Assembly: GCF_030068605.1 (NCBI RefSeq)
Contig: NZ_JASJOU010000001.1
Location: forward strand, 682,001-746,000
Source of the DNA: Xanthocytophaga agilis
Lineage (GTDB): Bacteria > Bacteroidota > Bacteroidia > Cytophagales > 172606-1
Direction: 5' to 3'
Length of the DNA: 64,000 nucleotides
Both the position numbers and the translations under genes were made by a program. The notes below the pieces were generated by a model. It was given only the letters and a program-made list of their open reading frames with translations, was not told where the DNA came from and searched no databases. This document shows positions 18,217 through 26,310 of this stretch, piece by piece (within the stretch, counting starts at the first letter, position 1; each line of letters opens with the position of its first letter).

Positions 18217-19068
18217 TTAAACAGCACTTAAGTCGCGGTATTTTGCTTTCACAAACATGTATACTCCATAGGCTACCAATCCTAACGCCACTATCACCAA
18301 TAATATAGAGCCAAAAGGAGCTTGGTTTTCGATAAAGCTAAGTGCTTCTCCTGATCCACCTGCTTCTTGTGGGTTAGCTTCGATAGCTGCTCTAAATAAA
18401 AAGTACGAAATAATACAGATCACAACCCCTCTGGCGACATATCCAATTTTACCTGCTGTACGAAATATTTCTTTCGCTTTGGCTGATAGTGCTCCATCTT
18501 TTACTTTCTTGGCAAATTTTTCAGTATAGGCTTTGTAAAACTGATGAATCGCTTTACCAAAGAAAATAATTGCTGCTAACATTACAATCCATTTTCCTGC
18601 AGGTACTTCCAGTGCTTTAGCTACCATACCTTGTTGTGATGAACCACTATCAGATGTATTTCCATTTATGATAATTCGAATAGTATAATAGCAAAGTGAG
18701 GCATAAAATAAACCACTGATAGCATAACCAACACGAGTGATCATTCGTTTACCTGAACGATCATTACTTTCCGGATCTTTTATAGCCTGATAGAGTCGCC
18801 AGAAAGAATACCCCAGTAATCCAATTGCTATAAGTCCTAATAGAATATAGCCATAAGGTTGACCTGCCAGAAACTTGATAGAATCTTTTGTGTCTGCTTT
18901 CTCTCCTCCCAGATTAAATGCTGAAAGTGTGGTTAATATACCTGCCAGGCAGTAAACAACTCCTTTTGTCGCAATTCCAGCCCGAATAAGATTTTCTTTG
19001 ATATCACGTGTGTGTTTCATTGCTGATCCGGACACTGACTGCATACCGATTGATTTTGTGTTAAACAT
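18217..19068 (-). CDS. DUF1206 domain-containing membrane protein (283 aa)
   Basis: This integral membrane protein is built of three repeats of a two-helix unit: GIATKGVVYCLAG...GYILLGLIAIGLLGYSFWRLYQA (about 33-100), RVGYAISGLFYASLC...GKAIHQFYKAY (about 115-190), and GYVARGVVICIISYF...GLVAYGVYMFVKAKYR (about 210-278). The repeated R-x-GY...G pattern and aromatic YxxxxA+YR ends are typical of DUF1206, a family with no assigned activity. The start at 19068 leaves about 25 residues before the first repeat; an inner Met at residue 17 is possible. Upstream, from about 330 to 525 bp before the start codon, lies the phased array of dyad elements at 19398-19593; whether it controls this gene is unknown. 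Confidence 0.85.
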   Translation of the reverse strand: MFNTKSIGMQSVSGSAMKHTRDIKENLIRAGIATKGVVYCLAGILTTLSAFNLGGEKADTKDSIKFLAGQPYGYILLGLIAIGLLGYSFWRLYQAIKDPESNDRSGKRMITRVGYAISGLFYASLCYYTIRIIINGNTSDSGSSQQGMVAKALEVPAGKWIVMLAAIIFFGKAIHQFYKAYTEKFAKKVKDGALSAKAKEIFRTAGKIGYVARGVVICIISYFLFRAAIEANPQEAGGSGEALSFIENQAPFGSILLVIVALGLVAYGVYMFVKAKYRDLSAV

Positions 19069-19731
19069 AGTAGCTAAGTTTTAAAGTTTTCTTATGAGTT
19101 TGTGTATGAGATATTTATGATTTAGTGATGTGTATGAAAAAAGTGTACCTGTGCAATTGGACTGTGAAAGAGTGGTTATTTCTGTACCTTTTTACCCATA
19201 AACCTGTTTTTACAAGTTTATTGAGCATGAATGATCTAGTATGTTAAGACCTGATTTCGTTGGAAGAAGCTCAAATAAGAATGAGATAAGGCAGAAAAAA
19301 TTTAAAAAGTTAGTAAGTCTATCGAATTGTCTTATTGGAGAGGCAAATGATTGAAGGGAGGTACTAGGTAGATTTTTTGTTATATTTCTTTGTCGGCTAA
19401 CTGAAAGTATGGTTGGCTGATAAATTGACTGGTATTCGGATATTTCTAAAATGTGACTGGAACTCCAGTCACTGGCGAATATGAACATATTTCCAGTCAA
19501 AGTTAAAAATGAAAAGAGTTTAAATATTTTTGGAAAGTGACTAGTGTTCTGGTCAAAACAAAAAATGACTGGAATTCCAGTCATTTTTCAAAGTAATTTG
19601 ATTTTTGTTCACTTCCCTTGTTGAGGTATTTTTTTCCGGTTGCTAATCTGTATATTACCAATCTGAATATAGTTCAGATATTTTCATCTTAGAGGAGTAT
19701 ACAAGAGGTGCATGATATGTATAGGCGTATT
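19069..19731. other. Intergenic region upstream of DUF1206 gene (663 bp), no gene seen
   Basis: No convincing coding frame is present. The minus-strand frame at 19210-19584 runs through the palindromic array and has no domain or normal composition. The right third (19398-19593) is occupied by a regular 28-bp array described separately. The rest, 19069-19397, is AT-rich and should contain the DUF1206 promoter. Confidence 0.6.
19398..19593. repeat. Phased array of a dyad element, 28-bp period, 6-7 units
   Basis: Units begin at 19398, 19426, 19454, 19482, 19510, 19538 and 19566, exactly 28 bp apart. The consensus core is the 18-bp dyad TGACTGGAATTCCAGTCA, followed by about 10 AT-rich bases. Unit 19566 is a perfect dyad, extended to a 28-bp palindrome (19561-19588). 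Unit 19454 is nearly perfect. Unit 19538 is TGACTAG-TGTT-CTGGTCA. Unit 19426 keeps only the left half (TGACTGG) and unit 19482 only the right half (CCAGTCA). Units 19510 and 19398 are degenerate, yet 19510 still starts TGA. A multi-site operator for a dimeric DNA-binding protein, or a decaying tandem repeat, would both fit. Confidence 0.8.
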
Positions 19732-20211
19732 TTATCCTTCTTTCTGTTCTTTTTTATCTTTCTTATCCTTCTTTTTGACAAAATTTCCCTGAGCATCAAA
19801 TTTCAGTTCTTCTTTAATCTGGTCTTTTTTAATCACGACTTCATATTCTTTTTTATTGTCTTTGCTCTCTTCCTGAAATTCCGTTTTGTCAATTTCGTAA
19901 CCTGCATAGTTTTTCTTCACATAATCAATGATTTTAGCAGGAACCTGTGCTTTGCCAATGCGTTGTTTAGATTCTAACCAGGCACCTTCTGGTGAAAACT
20001 TTGCTTCTGCTTTTTTGTCTGATAACTTAAAGTCAGCTTCAAGTTTACCATTTTTAGTTTTCTTCCATTTGGTATCTGTGGCAGAAGGATATTTTTTCTT
20101 GAATGCAGTCATTACCGGACCTGGAACATCTTTCTCTGTCATGTCCTGAGCATTCGTAATTGTTATGCCGACAAATAGGGTAAATAGCAATAGGAAAGTT
20201 GTCTTTTTCAT
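19732..20211 (-). CDS. PepSY-like (BLIP-like) secreted protein (159 aa)
   Basis: A Sec signal peptide (MKKTTFLLLFTLFVGITITNAQ) is followed by two PepSY-like units: VPGPVMTAFKKKYPSATDTKWKK...LEADFKLSDKKAEAKFSPEGAWLES (about 29-82) and VPAKIIDYVKKNYAGYEIDKTEF...YEVVIKKDQIKEELKFDAQGNFVKK (about 90-147). The F-xxx-YP-A-xxxW and D-xxG-xx patterns are characteristic of the PF11396-type periplasmic family common in Bacteroidota, thought to bind or inhibit periplasmic enzymes. The C-terminus is a Lys-rich tail (KKDKKDKKEQKEG). It is monocistronic and divergent from the nucleoside hydrolase at 20367. Confidence 0.85.
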   Translation of the reverse strand: MKKTTFLLLFTLFVGITITNAQDMTEKDVPGPVMTAFKKKYPSATDTKWKKTKNGKLEADFKLSDKKAEAKFSPEGAWLESKQRIGKAQVPAKIIDYVKKNYAGYEIDKTEFQEESKDNKKEYEVVIKKDQIKEELKFDAQGNFVKKKDKKDKKEQKEG

Positions 20212-20366
20212 GTGTTGTATTGGTTTATGTGTTGTACTGTTTAGAGGTAAAAAGATGAATCAGAAAAAAATCGTTTGCAAATATTGAATATCTTTTGGGC
20301 AATTACCTGTTTTAAAGACAAAAAAATCGTTGAGATAGTTTAAAAATCACTGCTCCTATAACCCCT

Positions 20367-21398
20367 ATGAAAAAACAAGTATGTCTTCTTTTTTTCTTGC
20401 TTTTAGCTTCTGTTATTACGTATGGCCAGAGCCAGAAAATAATTGGTGGAGGAAATACCGTTACTCCCCGAATGCGTGTCATTGTTGACAATGATTTTAG
20501 CGGTGATCCGGATGGCTTATTTCAACTTGCTCATCTAGTACTATCACCGTCTGTGGAAATTCGAGGCATTATTGGCTCACACCTTAGAGTAGGTGATGGG
20601 TTTGATAATTCCCAGACTCAGGCACAGAATGCAGCAGCCAAAGCAAAAGAACTATTAGGTGTAATGGGTGTAAAAAATAGATTTCCGATTGTAGCTGGAT
20701 CTAATACTGCCATGCTTACGGATAGCACACCTGTAAAAAGTGAAGGAGTAGACTTGATTGTCAGAGAGGCTTTGCGAACAGATACAAAGTTACCCTTGTA
20801 TGTACTTTGTGGTGCCGGCCTTACTGAAATTGCGTCAGCTTTACTCGCTTCTCCCCAAATAGCAGAGAAGCTAACTCTTGTATGGATAGGAGGGCCAGAA
20901 TACACAGATATTGCATTACCACCACCTAATTATTCAAGTCCGGAGTATAATCTGAATATTGATATTGCTGCTGCACGAGTCGTTTTTAATCAATCACGTG
21001 TACCTATATGGCAAATACCCCGTAATGCCTATCGCCAGGCATTGCTTCCCTATTCACAATTGTTGCTCAAAGTAAAACCCCAGGGAAAAGTAGGAGGATA
21101 TCTGGCTGGTGTATTGGAAACTCTAATGGTTCGGATTCAGAAATATGTAAACATTGGCGAAACGTATGTTTTGGGAGATAGCCCATTGGTATTGCTTACT
21201 GCCTTGCAATCTTCTTTTGAGGCCGATCCTTCATCAAGCGAATATGTAGTACGTATGTCTCCTGCCATTACTACACAGGGTGCTTATCAGTTTAACCATC
21301 AGGGTCGAAATATTCGTGTTTATACCCGATTAGATATCAATCTGATGTTTAATGATTTTTTTGCAAAGCTGGAATGGAATACACTAAATGGGAAATAG
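20367..21398 (+). CDS. Exported nucleoside hydrolase family protein (343 aa)
   Basis: A Sec signal peptide (MKKQVCLLFFLLLASVITYG) precedes a nucleoside hydrolase (IUNH) fold. The metal-site motif appears as VIVDNDFSGDPDGLFQLAH (about residues 38-56), equivalent to the family DTDPGxDDAxA with an extra spacing. Asn/Asp residues follow near IGSH, and a conserved strand TLVWIGGPEYTD is near 175. Family members hydrolyse the N-glycosidic bond of (ribo)nucleosides; an exported form suggests extracellular nucleoside scavenging or use on a modified nucleoside. No transporter is beside it. It converges on the 21619-22092 gene across a hairpin-rich spacer. Confidence 0.82.
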   Translation: MKKQVCLLFFLLLASVITYGQSQKIIGGGNTVTPRMRVIVDNDFSGDPDGLFQLAHLVLSPSVEIRGIIGSHLRVGDGFDNSQTQAQNAAAKAKELLGVMGVKNRFPIVAGSNTAMLTDSTPVKSEGVDLIVREALRTDTKLPLYVLCGAGLTEIASALLASPQIAEKLTLVWIGGPEYTDIALPPPNYSSPEYNLNIDIAAARVVFNQSRVPIWQIPRNAYRQALLPYSQLLLKVKPQGKVGGYLAGVLETLMVRIQKYVNIGETYVLGDSPLVLLTALQSSFEADPSSSEYVVRMSPAITTQGAYQFNHQGRNIRVYTRLDINLMFNDFFAKLEWNTLNGK

Positions 21399-21411
21399 GT
21401 ATTGATGTAGA

Positions 21412-21459
21412 ATTACCAAAATTCTGATATTTTGTTCTTTCAATCAGAATTTCGGTAAT
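21412..21459. other. Long imperfect hairpin after the nucleoside hydrolase gene
   Basis: Arms 21412-21428 and 21443-21459 pair over 17 bp with one mismatch (ATTACCaAAATTCTGAT against its complement) around a 14-nt loop. No T run follows, so it may be an mRNA 3' end stabiliser or part of the repeat cluster in 21399-21620. Confidence 0.6.
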
Positions 21460-21470
21460 ACTCCGAGTCC

Positions 21471-21593
21471 ATCAGTTTTTTGATAATAGATGAACTCTAC
21501 CAGAAAACTGATGATTACCAAAGCCAAACAGAATTCTGATCAAAACCTGTTTTGACTAAAATATTTATTGAATAAAAATGATACCATATGGTA
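21471..21593. repeat. Cluster of short inverted repeats in convergent spacer
   Basis: Three further dyads follow the long hairpin: ATCAGTTTT/AAAACTGAT (21471-21479 with 21504-21512), CAAAAC-CT-GTTTTG (21541-21554) and the perfect 12-bp palindrome TACCATATGGTA (21582-21593). The words ATTACC and TTCTGAT recur at 21412, 21513 and 21532 and in variants near 21600. Confidence 0.5.
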
Positions 21594-21620
21594 AAACAGA
21601 TTTCTGATACATATCTGTTT
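21594..21620 (-). terminator. Hairpin overlapping the stop of the DUF3995 gene
   Basis: AAACAGAT (21594-21601) pairs perfectly with ATCTGTTT (21613-21620) around an 11-nt loop. The right arm includes part of the stop codon at 21619-21621. On the minus strand the structure ends in TTTTACC, a weak U tract. Confidence 0.5.
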
Positions 21621-22092
21621 AATAACGGATCTGCAGATAAATGTAAAATGCCAGTATCGCTATCAGCAAACAAAGAGGAGAATAAAGACGTGTGTCATAA
21701 TAAGCAAATTGAGTGTGTCTGATCTTTTTAAAAAATCCTACATACTTAAAATCTCCCATAGCCCGTACTCCAAATACTATTGTAATAGCCAGATTGCCAT
21801 AAATGCACCACCAGTCAGAAACAAAAAATGGAAATGTACCTTTATAAATAGGTTTAATAGCCCATATAGAGATAAACGAGGCTACCAATAGAGCCAATGC
21901 AACCACTAAGGTTGCTCCTATACCAGGTTTAAAAGCAAGTTCCTTATCAATTTCAGGGATAACGAGTGAAAGAAAATATTGATTAGGTTGAAACAGGCCT
22001 TTTACTGTCCAGTAGATATGTAGCAAGGAAATAATAAGAAATAAAGAGGCATTAATAGTTTTAGCCAAACTAAAAAGATTTATACTAGACAT
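21619..22092 (-). CDS. DUF3995 domain-containing membrane protein (157 aa)
   Basis: This has four predicted membrane segments: about 8-28 (ASLFLIISLLHIYWTVKGL), 58-80 (GATLVVALALLVASFISIW), 95-112 (CIYGNLAITIVFGVRAMGDF) and 135-153 (LCLLIAILAFYIYL). The LHIYW segment near the N-terminus, the RAMGDFKYVGFFKK loop and the FAYYDTRLYSPLCL segment are characteristic of DUF3995, a family of unknown function. It is monocistronic. The ATG at 22092 is the only sensible start, and a hairpin overlaps its stop codon. Confidence 0.82.
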   Translation of the reverse strand: MSSINLFSLAKTINASLFLIISLLHIYWTVKGLFQPNQYFLSLVIPEIDKELAFKPGIGATLVVALALLVASFISIWAIKPIYKGTFPFFVSDWWCIYGNLAITIVFGVRAMGDFKYVGFFKKIRHTQFAYYDTRLYSPLCLLIAILAFYIYLQIRY

Positions 22093-22375
22093 ACTACAGC
22101 GTTTTGTGAAAAGTTAGGGGTATTGAAAAATATTTCACATACCTTCTACATTATTTTTTGTGCGTTAATCCTGCAATTAAGCTGATTTATAAAATATATT
22201 CGTAAAAAAACTGACTTTTTAGTATTATTTAGTCAGTAAGAATCTAGCATTGGATTTATTGAACTTGATTTTACTTTTTGGTAGTTGAGTATCCGGAATG
22301 AAGAAGTTATATCCTCCCTACTATTTTTTCATTGAATCGCATATCACTCTTACTTTTTCATAAACCCTAACCACC

Positions 22376-23713
22376 ATGAAAACTATACTGATTGCATTGT
22401 TTTTTCTTCAGGCCACTTTTTCCTTTGCTGAGACTATTGCCGATGTCAAATTCAATAAGGGGTATGATAACATAGCCGTTAGCAAATCGTCTGATCTTGT
22501 ACTCAAGCTAAACCTTCAGAAGGGTGTGCCTTACCAAGTCCTTGTCTTACAACAGGGTATCGACATAATGCTGATTCTGGCAGATGAAACAAATCCGAAA
22601 ATACAGGAGATGGATTCACCCAATGGACGGTTTGGGTTTGAAATACTGGAGTTTGTACCCAAAGAGACCAAACTATTTACTTTAACGGTTCGTAAGTTTG
22701 AAGAAGAGACAAATGCCGACAAAGGAGTGATAAGCTTTTATATTAAAAAGTTTACTCCTAAAGAAATAGCGCTGAAAAAGCAAACTGAAAAGGAACTTGC
22801 CATTGAAAATACCAAAAATGTACTGACACTGGATATAGATCACTTTTGGGAGGCTTTTGACAAACTCAAAATCTGCAAAAACCATTGGGATAGTGTTATG
22901 TGTATCCAGAATCTATATCTGGACAAAGCAACCGATGGCCTAAAGGATTTCATAAGAGTCAGGAATTTTTCCGCTGAAGGATTCGTGAATACATTGACAA
23001 AACTACCCAAATACTATGCTTCCGTACGTCCATTTACCTATGAATCGAAAAAGTCAGAACCGCTAATACAAGAAGTATTTGATAAATTGAAGGATATCTA
23101 TGGGAATTTTAAGCCTTTTAAGGTTTGTTTTGCTATAGGCATACACAATACAGGAGGAACTGTCTCCGATAGATTTATTCTGTTGGGAACGGAGATGATA
23201 ACTGCCTGTAAATATGTGGATTTTTCAGAACTGGGAGACAATTGGAAACCAAGTGATACACAGAAAGAACCCAATATCCCACTTAGTATAAGAGGTATAG
23301 TGGCTCATGAATGTATCCATACACAACAGAAGAGTAAGTTAAGCCCCAATGCAGTAGTATGTAATCAGCTTAATTCCTGTATCCATGAAGGGGCTGCCAA
23401 CTTTATTGGAGAACTGCTTACTGGAACAACAAATTATTCTGCTGTCAACGAATATGGAGATTCCCATGAGAATATGTTATGGGATGAGTTTAAGTCAACT
23501 TTGTGCAGTGGAAATGCTTCCAACTGGTTGTATAATGGAAATACTGTAAAAGATAGACCAGCTGATCTGGGCTATTACATTGGCTATAGAATTTCTCAGG
23601 CCTATTATACTAATGCTTCTGATAAGCGACAGGCCATCATCGATATTATTGATATGGATGATCCACTTACATTTCTGCAAAAGAGTGGATATGATCAACA
23701 AAAGAAAAACTAA
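22376..23713 (+). CDS. Secreted HExxH protein, probable gluzincin-type metallopeptidase (445 aa)
   Basis: A Sec signal peptide (MKTILIALFFLQATFSFA) is followed by an N-terminal beta domain of about 110 residues and a catalytic-like domain. This second domain has a zinc-binding motif HECIH at residues 311-315 and HEGAAN at 337-342; the second Glu (E338) is a good third zinc ligand. This HExxH...HEGxA arrangement resembles DUF2268-type predicted zinc proteases. The flanking IRGIVAHE strand and NFIGELLTG helix fit that fold. Several Cys residues (KICKNHW, SVMCIQN, CNQLNSC) may form disulfides, fitting an extracytoplasmic location. It stands alone; a hairpin at 23750-23787 lies just past its stop. 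Substrate unknown. Confidence 0.72.
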   Translation: MKTILIALFFLQATFSFAETIADVKFNKGYDNIAVSKSSDLVLKLNLQKGVPYQVLVLQQGIDIMLILADETNPKIQEMDSPNGRFGFEILEFVPKETKLFTLTVRKFEEETNADKGVISFYIKKFTPKEIALKKQTEKELAIENTKNVLTLDIDHFWEAFDKLKICKNHWDSVMCIQNLYLDKATDGLKDFIRVRNFSAEGFVNTLTKLPKYYASVRPFTYESKKSEPLIQEVFDKLKDIYGNFKPFKVCFAIGIHNTGGTVSDRFILLGTEMITACKYVDFSELGDNWKPSDTQKEPNIPLSIRGIVAHECIHTQQKSKLSPNAVVCNQLNSCIHEGAANFIGELLTGTTNYSAVNEYGDSHENMLWDEFKSTLCSGNASNWLYNGNTVKDRPADLGYYIGYRISQAYYTNASDKRQAIIDIIDMDDPLTFLQKSGYDQQKKN

Positions 23714-23749
23714 AGCATAGCTTACTACTATCCTACTGATGTTTTGTGT

Positions 23750-23787
23750 GAGTGGATAGGGGCCTATACAGAGGCTTTTATCCACTC
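23750..23787. terminator. Shared hairpin reaching into the isochorismatase-like gene
   Basis: GAGTGGATA (23750-23758) pairs with TATCCACTC (23779-23787); an inner GCCT/AGGC pair (23762-23765 with 23772-23775) extends the stem. The right arm lies within the last codons of the 23764-24336 gene. T runs are weak on both sides. Confidence 0.45.
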
Positions 23788-24336
23788 TTCAACTTTCAGG
23801 ACTTCTGCTTGACGAGGAAAAATCTTTGTCATCAGAACCTGATGTACCTCAGCGTCTCGATCTTTACAAGCATCAGATAATACAGTTAACTGATAATCTT
23901 TATCAGCTGCTTCACGCACTGTTGACAACACAACGCCACTGGTAACTACTCCGGTGAGTACCAGATGCTGAATGCCTTGTGCACGTAATACAACCTCCAG
24001 ATCACTACCTGTAAAAGCACTGAAGCGGCGTTTGATTACTGTGATTTCTCCGAATAGTGGCACAATAGATGGCTCTATTTTTAGCATATCTTCGGGATTA
24101 GTATTTGCCATTCGTTCTCTGGAAGCTGCAAAGCTTTTGTTCATCATGCTGATTTCAGGTGCTCCTGGCCGAAAGCCTACAACAACATAAATTACTGGAA
24201 TAGTGTGCTGGCGAGCATGAGTAATGGCTTTGGCTACATTTGCAATCACAGGTTGTGAGTCTGGTAAGGAAGTAAGCAGCATTACCTGCATATCCATTAC
24301 CAGAAGAGCTGTTTTGGAATTGACTTGTGTTGACAT
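23764..24336 (-). CDS. Isochorismatase-family hydrolase-like protein lacking the catalytic Cys (190 aa)
   Basis: The Rossmann-like isochorismatase/cysteine-hydrolase fold is clear: ALLVMDMQ with Asp15, VIKRRFSAFTGSDLE with Lys102, and LVLTGVVTSGVVLSTVREAAD at about 126-146. In active cysteine hydrolases the last motif reads TxxCV; here it is TSGVV (132-136), with Val135 in place of Cys. Other family members with this TxGVVLST form exist, so activity may be different (isochorismatase-like) or lost. It is the third gene of a MarR-MFS-hydrolase operon, 40 bp after the MFS stop, so it probably acts on, or is induced by, the same small molecule. Confidence 0.85.
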   Translation of the reverse strand: MSTQVNSKTALLVMDMQVMLLTSLPDSQPVIANVAKAITHARQHTIPVIYVVVGFRPGAPEISMMNKSFAASRERMANTNPEDMLKIEPSIVPLFGEITVIKRRFSAFTGSDLEVVLRAQGIQHLVLTGVVTSGVVLSTVREAADKDYQLTVLSDACKDRDAEVHQVLMTKIFPRQAEVLKVEEWIKASV

Positions 24337-24376
24337 ACAGATAGTAAATATTGGTTAAGAAATCTACAATATGGAG

Positions 24377-25642
24377 TTACGAATGCAAGGCTATCTCTGC
24401 AGAAGGTGCATCAACAGTTGGTGTAACGTCTGGTTTAAGCTTGGCTTTCTGCAACGAACGTATATGCAGTCCCCCAAGCAACAAAGCCAGAATGCCTTCT
24501 CCTAATACAGTTGCTTGTACACCAATATAATGAGAAATAGTTCCGATAAGTAATCCGCCAATAGGCAGAGCGCTGGAGTAAACCATTAGATACAGGCTGA
24601 TTACACGTCCACGCATGGACGGAGTTACCTGAGTCTGTAAGATGGTATTGCTAATGGTCACCTGCGACATCATGCCAAAGGCCGCAAATGCAATGAAACA
24701 GAGTGCTAATGGATACCAGGAAGTATAGGCAAACAGAATCAGTCCGGCTCCCAGGATAAAAGTATTACGTGCCAGTATGGTATGGAGATCAGAGCCTGTC
24801 TTTAATGACGCCAGATAGAGAGCACCAATAAAAGCGCCAAGGCCAATTGCGCTATCTATCAGTCCAAAGGTAGAGGCTGTTCCTTGAAATATATCTTTCG
24901 CATATACAGGCATAAGTGTAGTAAAAGGTAATACTAGCAGACTTACCAGAGCCAGCATCAGGAGAACAAAGCGAATGGCTGGAGTCTGATTAATATACTG
25001 AAATCCTTCTTTTAGCTCGCCTAGAATATTTTTTGTATGGGATTGGACTACATACGGTGGTAATTTCATCAATAGGAGTGAGGTGATTACTGCAATAAAA
25101 CTAAATGCATTGAGGCCAAAACAAACTACTTCACCCAGATTTTCAATTGCAATCCCTGCAATGGCAGGCCCCAGTAGCTTGGATAAGTTGACCATAGATG
25201 AATTTAAAGCCACTGCATTGGACAAGTCTTTTTTATCATCTACCATGTCATACACCAGTGATTGGCGTGCTGGCATATCAAATCCATTGATGATACCCAG
25301 TATAACACTGAGAGATATGATTTCCCATACTGCATACTTCTGAAAATATACTACAAGAGTAAGCAGTATAGCTTGTATCATAGACAGAACCTGTGTAAGC
25401 AGCAGTACCCGATAGCGATTGTAACGATCTGAGACAACACCACCAATAGTAGAAAAAACAGCAGAAGGAAACAGCGTTGCAAACACACTGACCCCCAGCA
25501 TAAACTTTGACTGAGTTTGTGAGTAAACTATCCAACTGACAGCTGTCTTCTGCATCCATGTACCTAAAAGAGAAATAGATTGTCCTGTAAAATAAAGCCG
25601 GTAATTACGACTTCTGAAAGCATTAAAAGTATTTACGTTCAT
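24377..25642 (-). CDS. MFS transporter of the EntS/MFS_3 type (421 aa)
   Basis: Twelve hydrophobic segments are visible. The N-terminus (FNAFRSRNYRLYFTGQSISLLGTWMQ) is typical of the MFS_3 (EntS-like) exporters. The cytoplasmic signature GGVVSDRYNRYRVLL lies between segments 2 and 3, and GFDMPARQSLVYDMV follows segment 4, another mark of this subfamily. Members export siderophores, macrolides or other small molecules by proton antiport. It sits between a MarR regulator (41 bp upstream) and an isochorismatase-like hydrolase (40 bp downstream), a layout typical of a drug- or metabolite-inducible efflux operon. Substrate cannot be told. Confidence 0.9.
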   Translation of the reverse strand: MNVNTFNAFRSRNYRLYFTGQSISLLGTWMQKTAVSWIVYSQTQSKFMLGVSVFATLFPSAVFSTIGGVVSDRYNRYRVLLLTQVLSMIQAILLTLVVYFQKYAVWEIISLSVILGIINGFDMPARQSLVYDMVDDKKDLSNAVALNSSMVNLSKLLGPAIAGIAIENLGEVVCFGLNAFSFIAVITSLLLMKLPPYVVQSHTKNILGELKEGFQYINQTPAIRFVLLMLALVSLLVLPFTTLMPVYAKDIFQGTASTFGLIDSAIGLGAFIGALYLASLKTGSDLHTILARNTFILGAGLILFAYTSWYPLALCFIAFAAFGMMSQVTISNTILQTQVTPSMRGRVISLYLMVYSSALPIGGLLIGTISHYIGVQATVLGEGILALLLGGLHIRSLQKAKLKPDVTPTVDAPSAEIALHS

Positions 25643-25683
25643 AGTTTATTAGTAGCTGGTTTGATTATTTATATAGATAATAA

Positions 25684-26133
25684 TTAGTCATATTCCAGTA
25701 ATTTTTTCAAGGGGCCTAGTGCTTGGCGTAAAACTTCCTGTTCTTCGGATGTACAGGTAGCATGTAAAGCATGACTTAACCATTCATCTCTCTCATTTCG
25801 GCTGGTATTTAATAATGCTAGTCCCCCTTCTGATAGAGTTATGGTAATCTTTCGTTTGTCTGTTTCTGAAGGAGTGCGGGTAATGTAACCCAGATCCGAT
25901 AAATGATTCAGAATCTGTGACATAGATTGGGTAGTAACCTTTTCTATCCGAGCGATTTCACTGGGCAATAATTCTTTATGTTCATCAAGTAATCGTATCA
26001 CAGATCGTTCAGTAAGGGATAATGTATCACGGGTCGGTGATTTGCTCCGTAACTTTTTCATAAGCCGGGTTACAACAGTTCGTAATTCGGTGGGAAGAGA
26101 ACTCTCTTGTTTGGATGAATCTATCGTAGGCAT
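25684..26133 (-). CDS. MarR family transcriptional regulator (149 aa)
   Basis: The winged helix-turn-helix is clear: LTERSVIRLLDEHKELLPSEIARIEKVTTQSMSQILNHLSDLGYITRTPSETDKRKITITLSEGG covers about residues 42-105, with the wing DKRKITITLSE. Flanking helices form the dimer interface. As first gene of the operon with the MFS exporter and hydrolase it most likely represses its own promoter in 26134-26277 and is released by a transported ligand. I could not pick out a convincing operator dyad there. Confidence 0.9.
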   Translation of the reverse strand: MPTIDSSKQESSLPTELRTVVTRLMKKLRSKSPTRDTLSLTERSVIRLLDEHKELLPSEIARIEKVTTQSMSQILNHLSDLGYITRTPSETDKRKITITLSEGGLALLNTSRNERDEWLSHALHATCTSEEQEVLRQALGPLKKLLEYD

Positions 26134-26277
26134 AGTAATAAAGTAAACTTGTTAAGTTACTTTACAAATTTAATGTCTGAACTCAATGAATTCAAGAAGA
26201 TTTTTATAGTTTAGAAAAAGATAAACACTACAAGATAAATGGATTGGGAAGATTGATTTTAGAGAAAGAAAATAAAT

Positions 26278-26310
26278 AAAAAAAGGGTTGCAAGTTTCTA
26301 CTTACAACCC
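26278..26310 (-). terminator. Strong rho-independent terminator overlapping the topB stop
   Basis: Arms 26285-26295 and 26300-26310 pair over 11 bp (one G-U on the minus strand) around a TTCT loop and are followed by seven T residues (26278-26284). The stem includes the last two topB codons (Gly-Leu) and its TAA at 26302-26304. Confidence 0.85.

Noticed and set aside
19210-19584. 124-aa minus-strand frame upstream of the DUF1206 gene
   Set aside because: It runs through the palindromic array, has no domain, odd composition and no plausible start signal; the dyad repeats explain the open frame.
19398-19593. CRISPR array
   Set aside because: The period is only 28 bp with an 18-bp dyad and AT-rich spacers of about 10 bp, far too short for spacers, and the units decay gradually.
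22210-22237. ACTGACT/AGTCAGT inverted repeat as another copy of the 19.4-kb array element
   Set aside because: Only the TGACT half word matches; spacing and centre differ, so chance is more likely.
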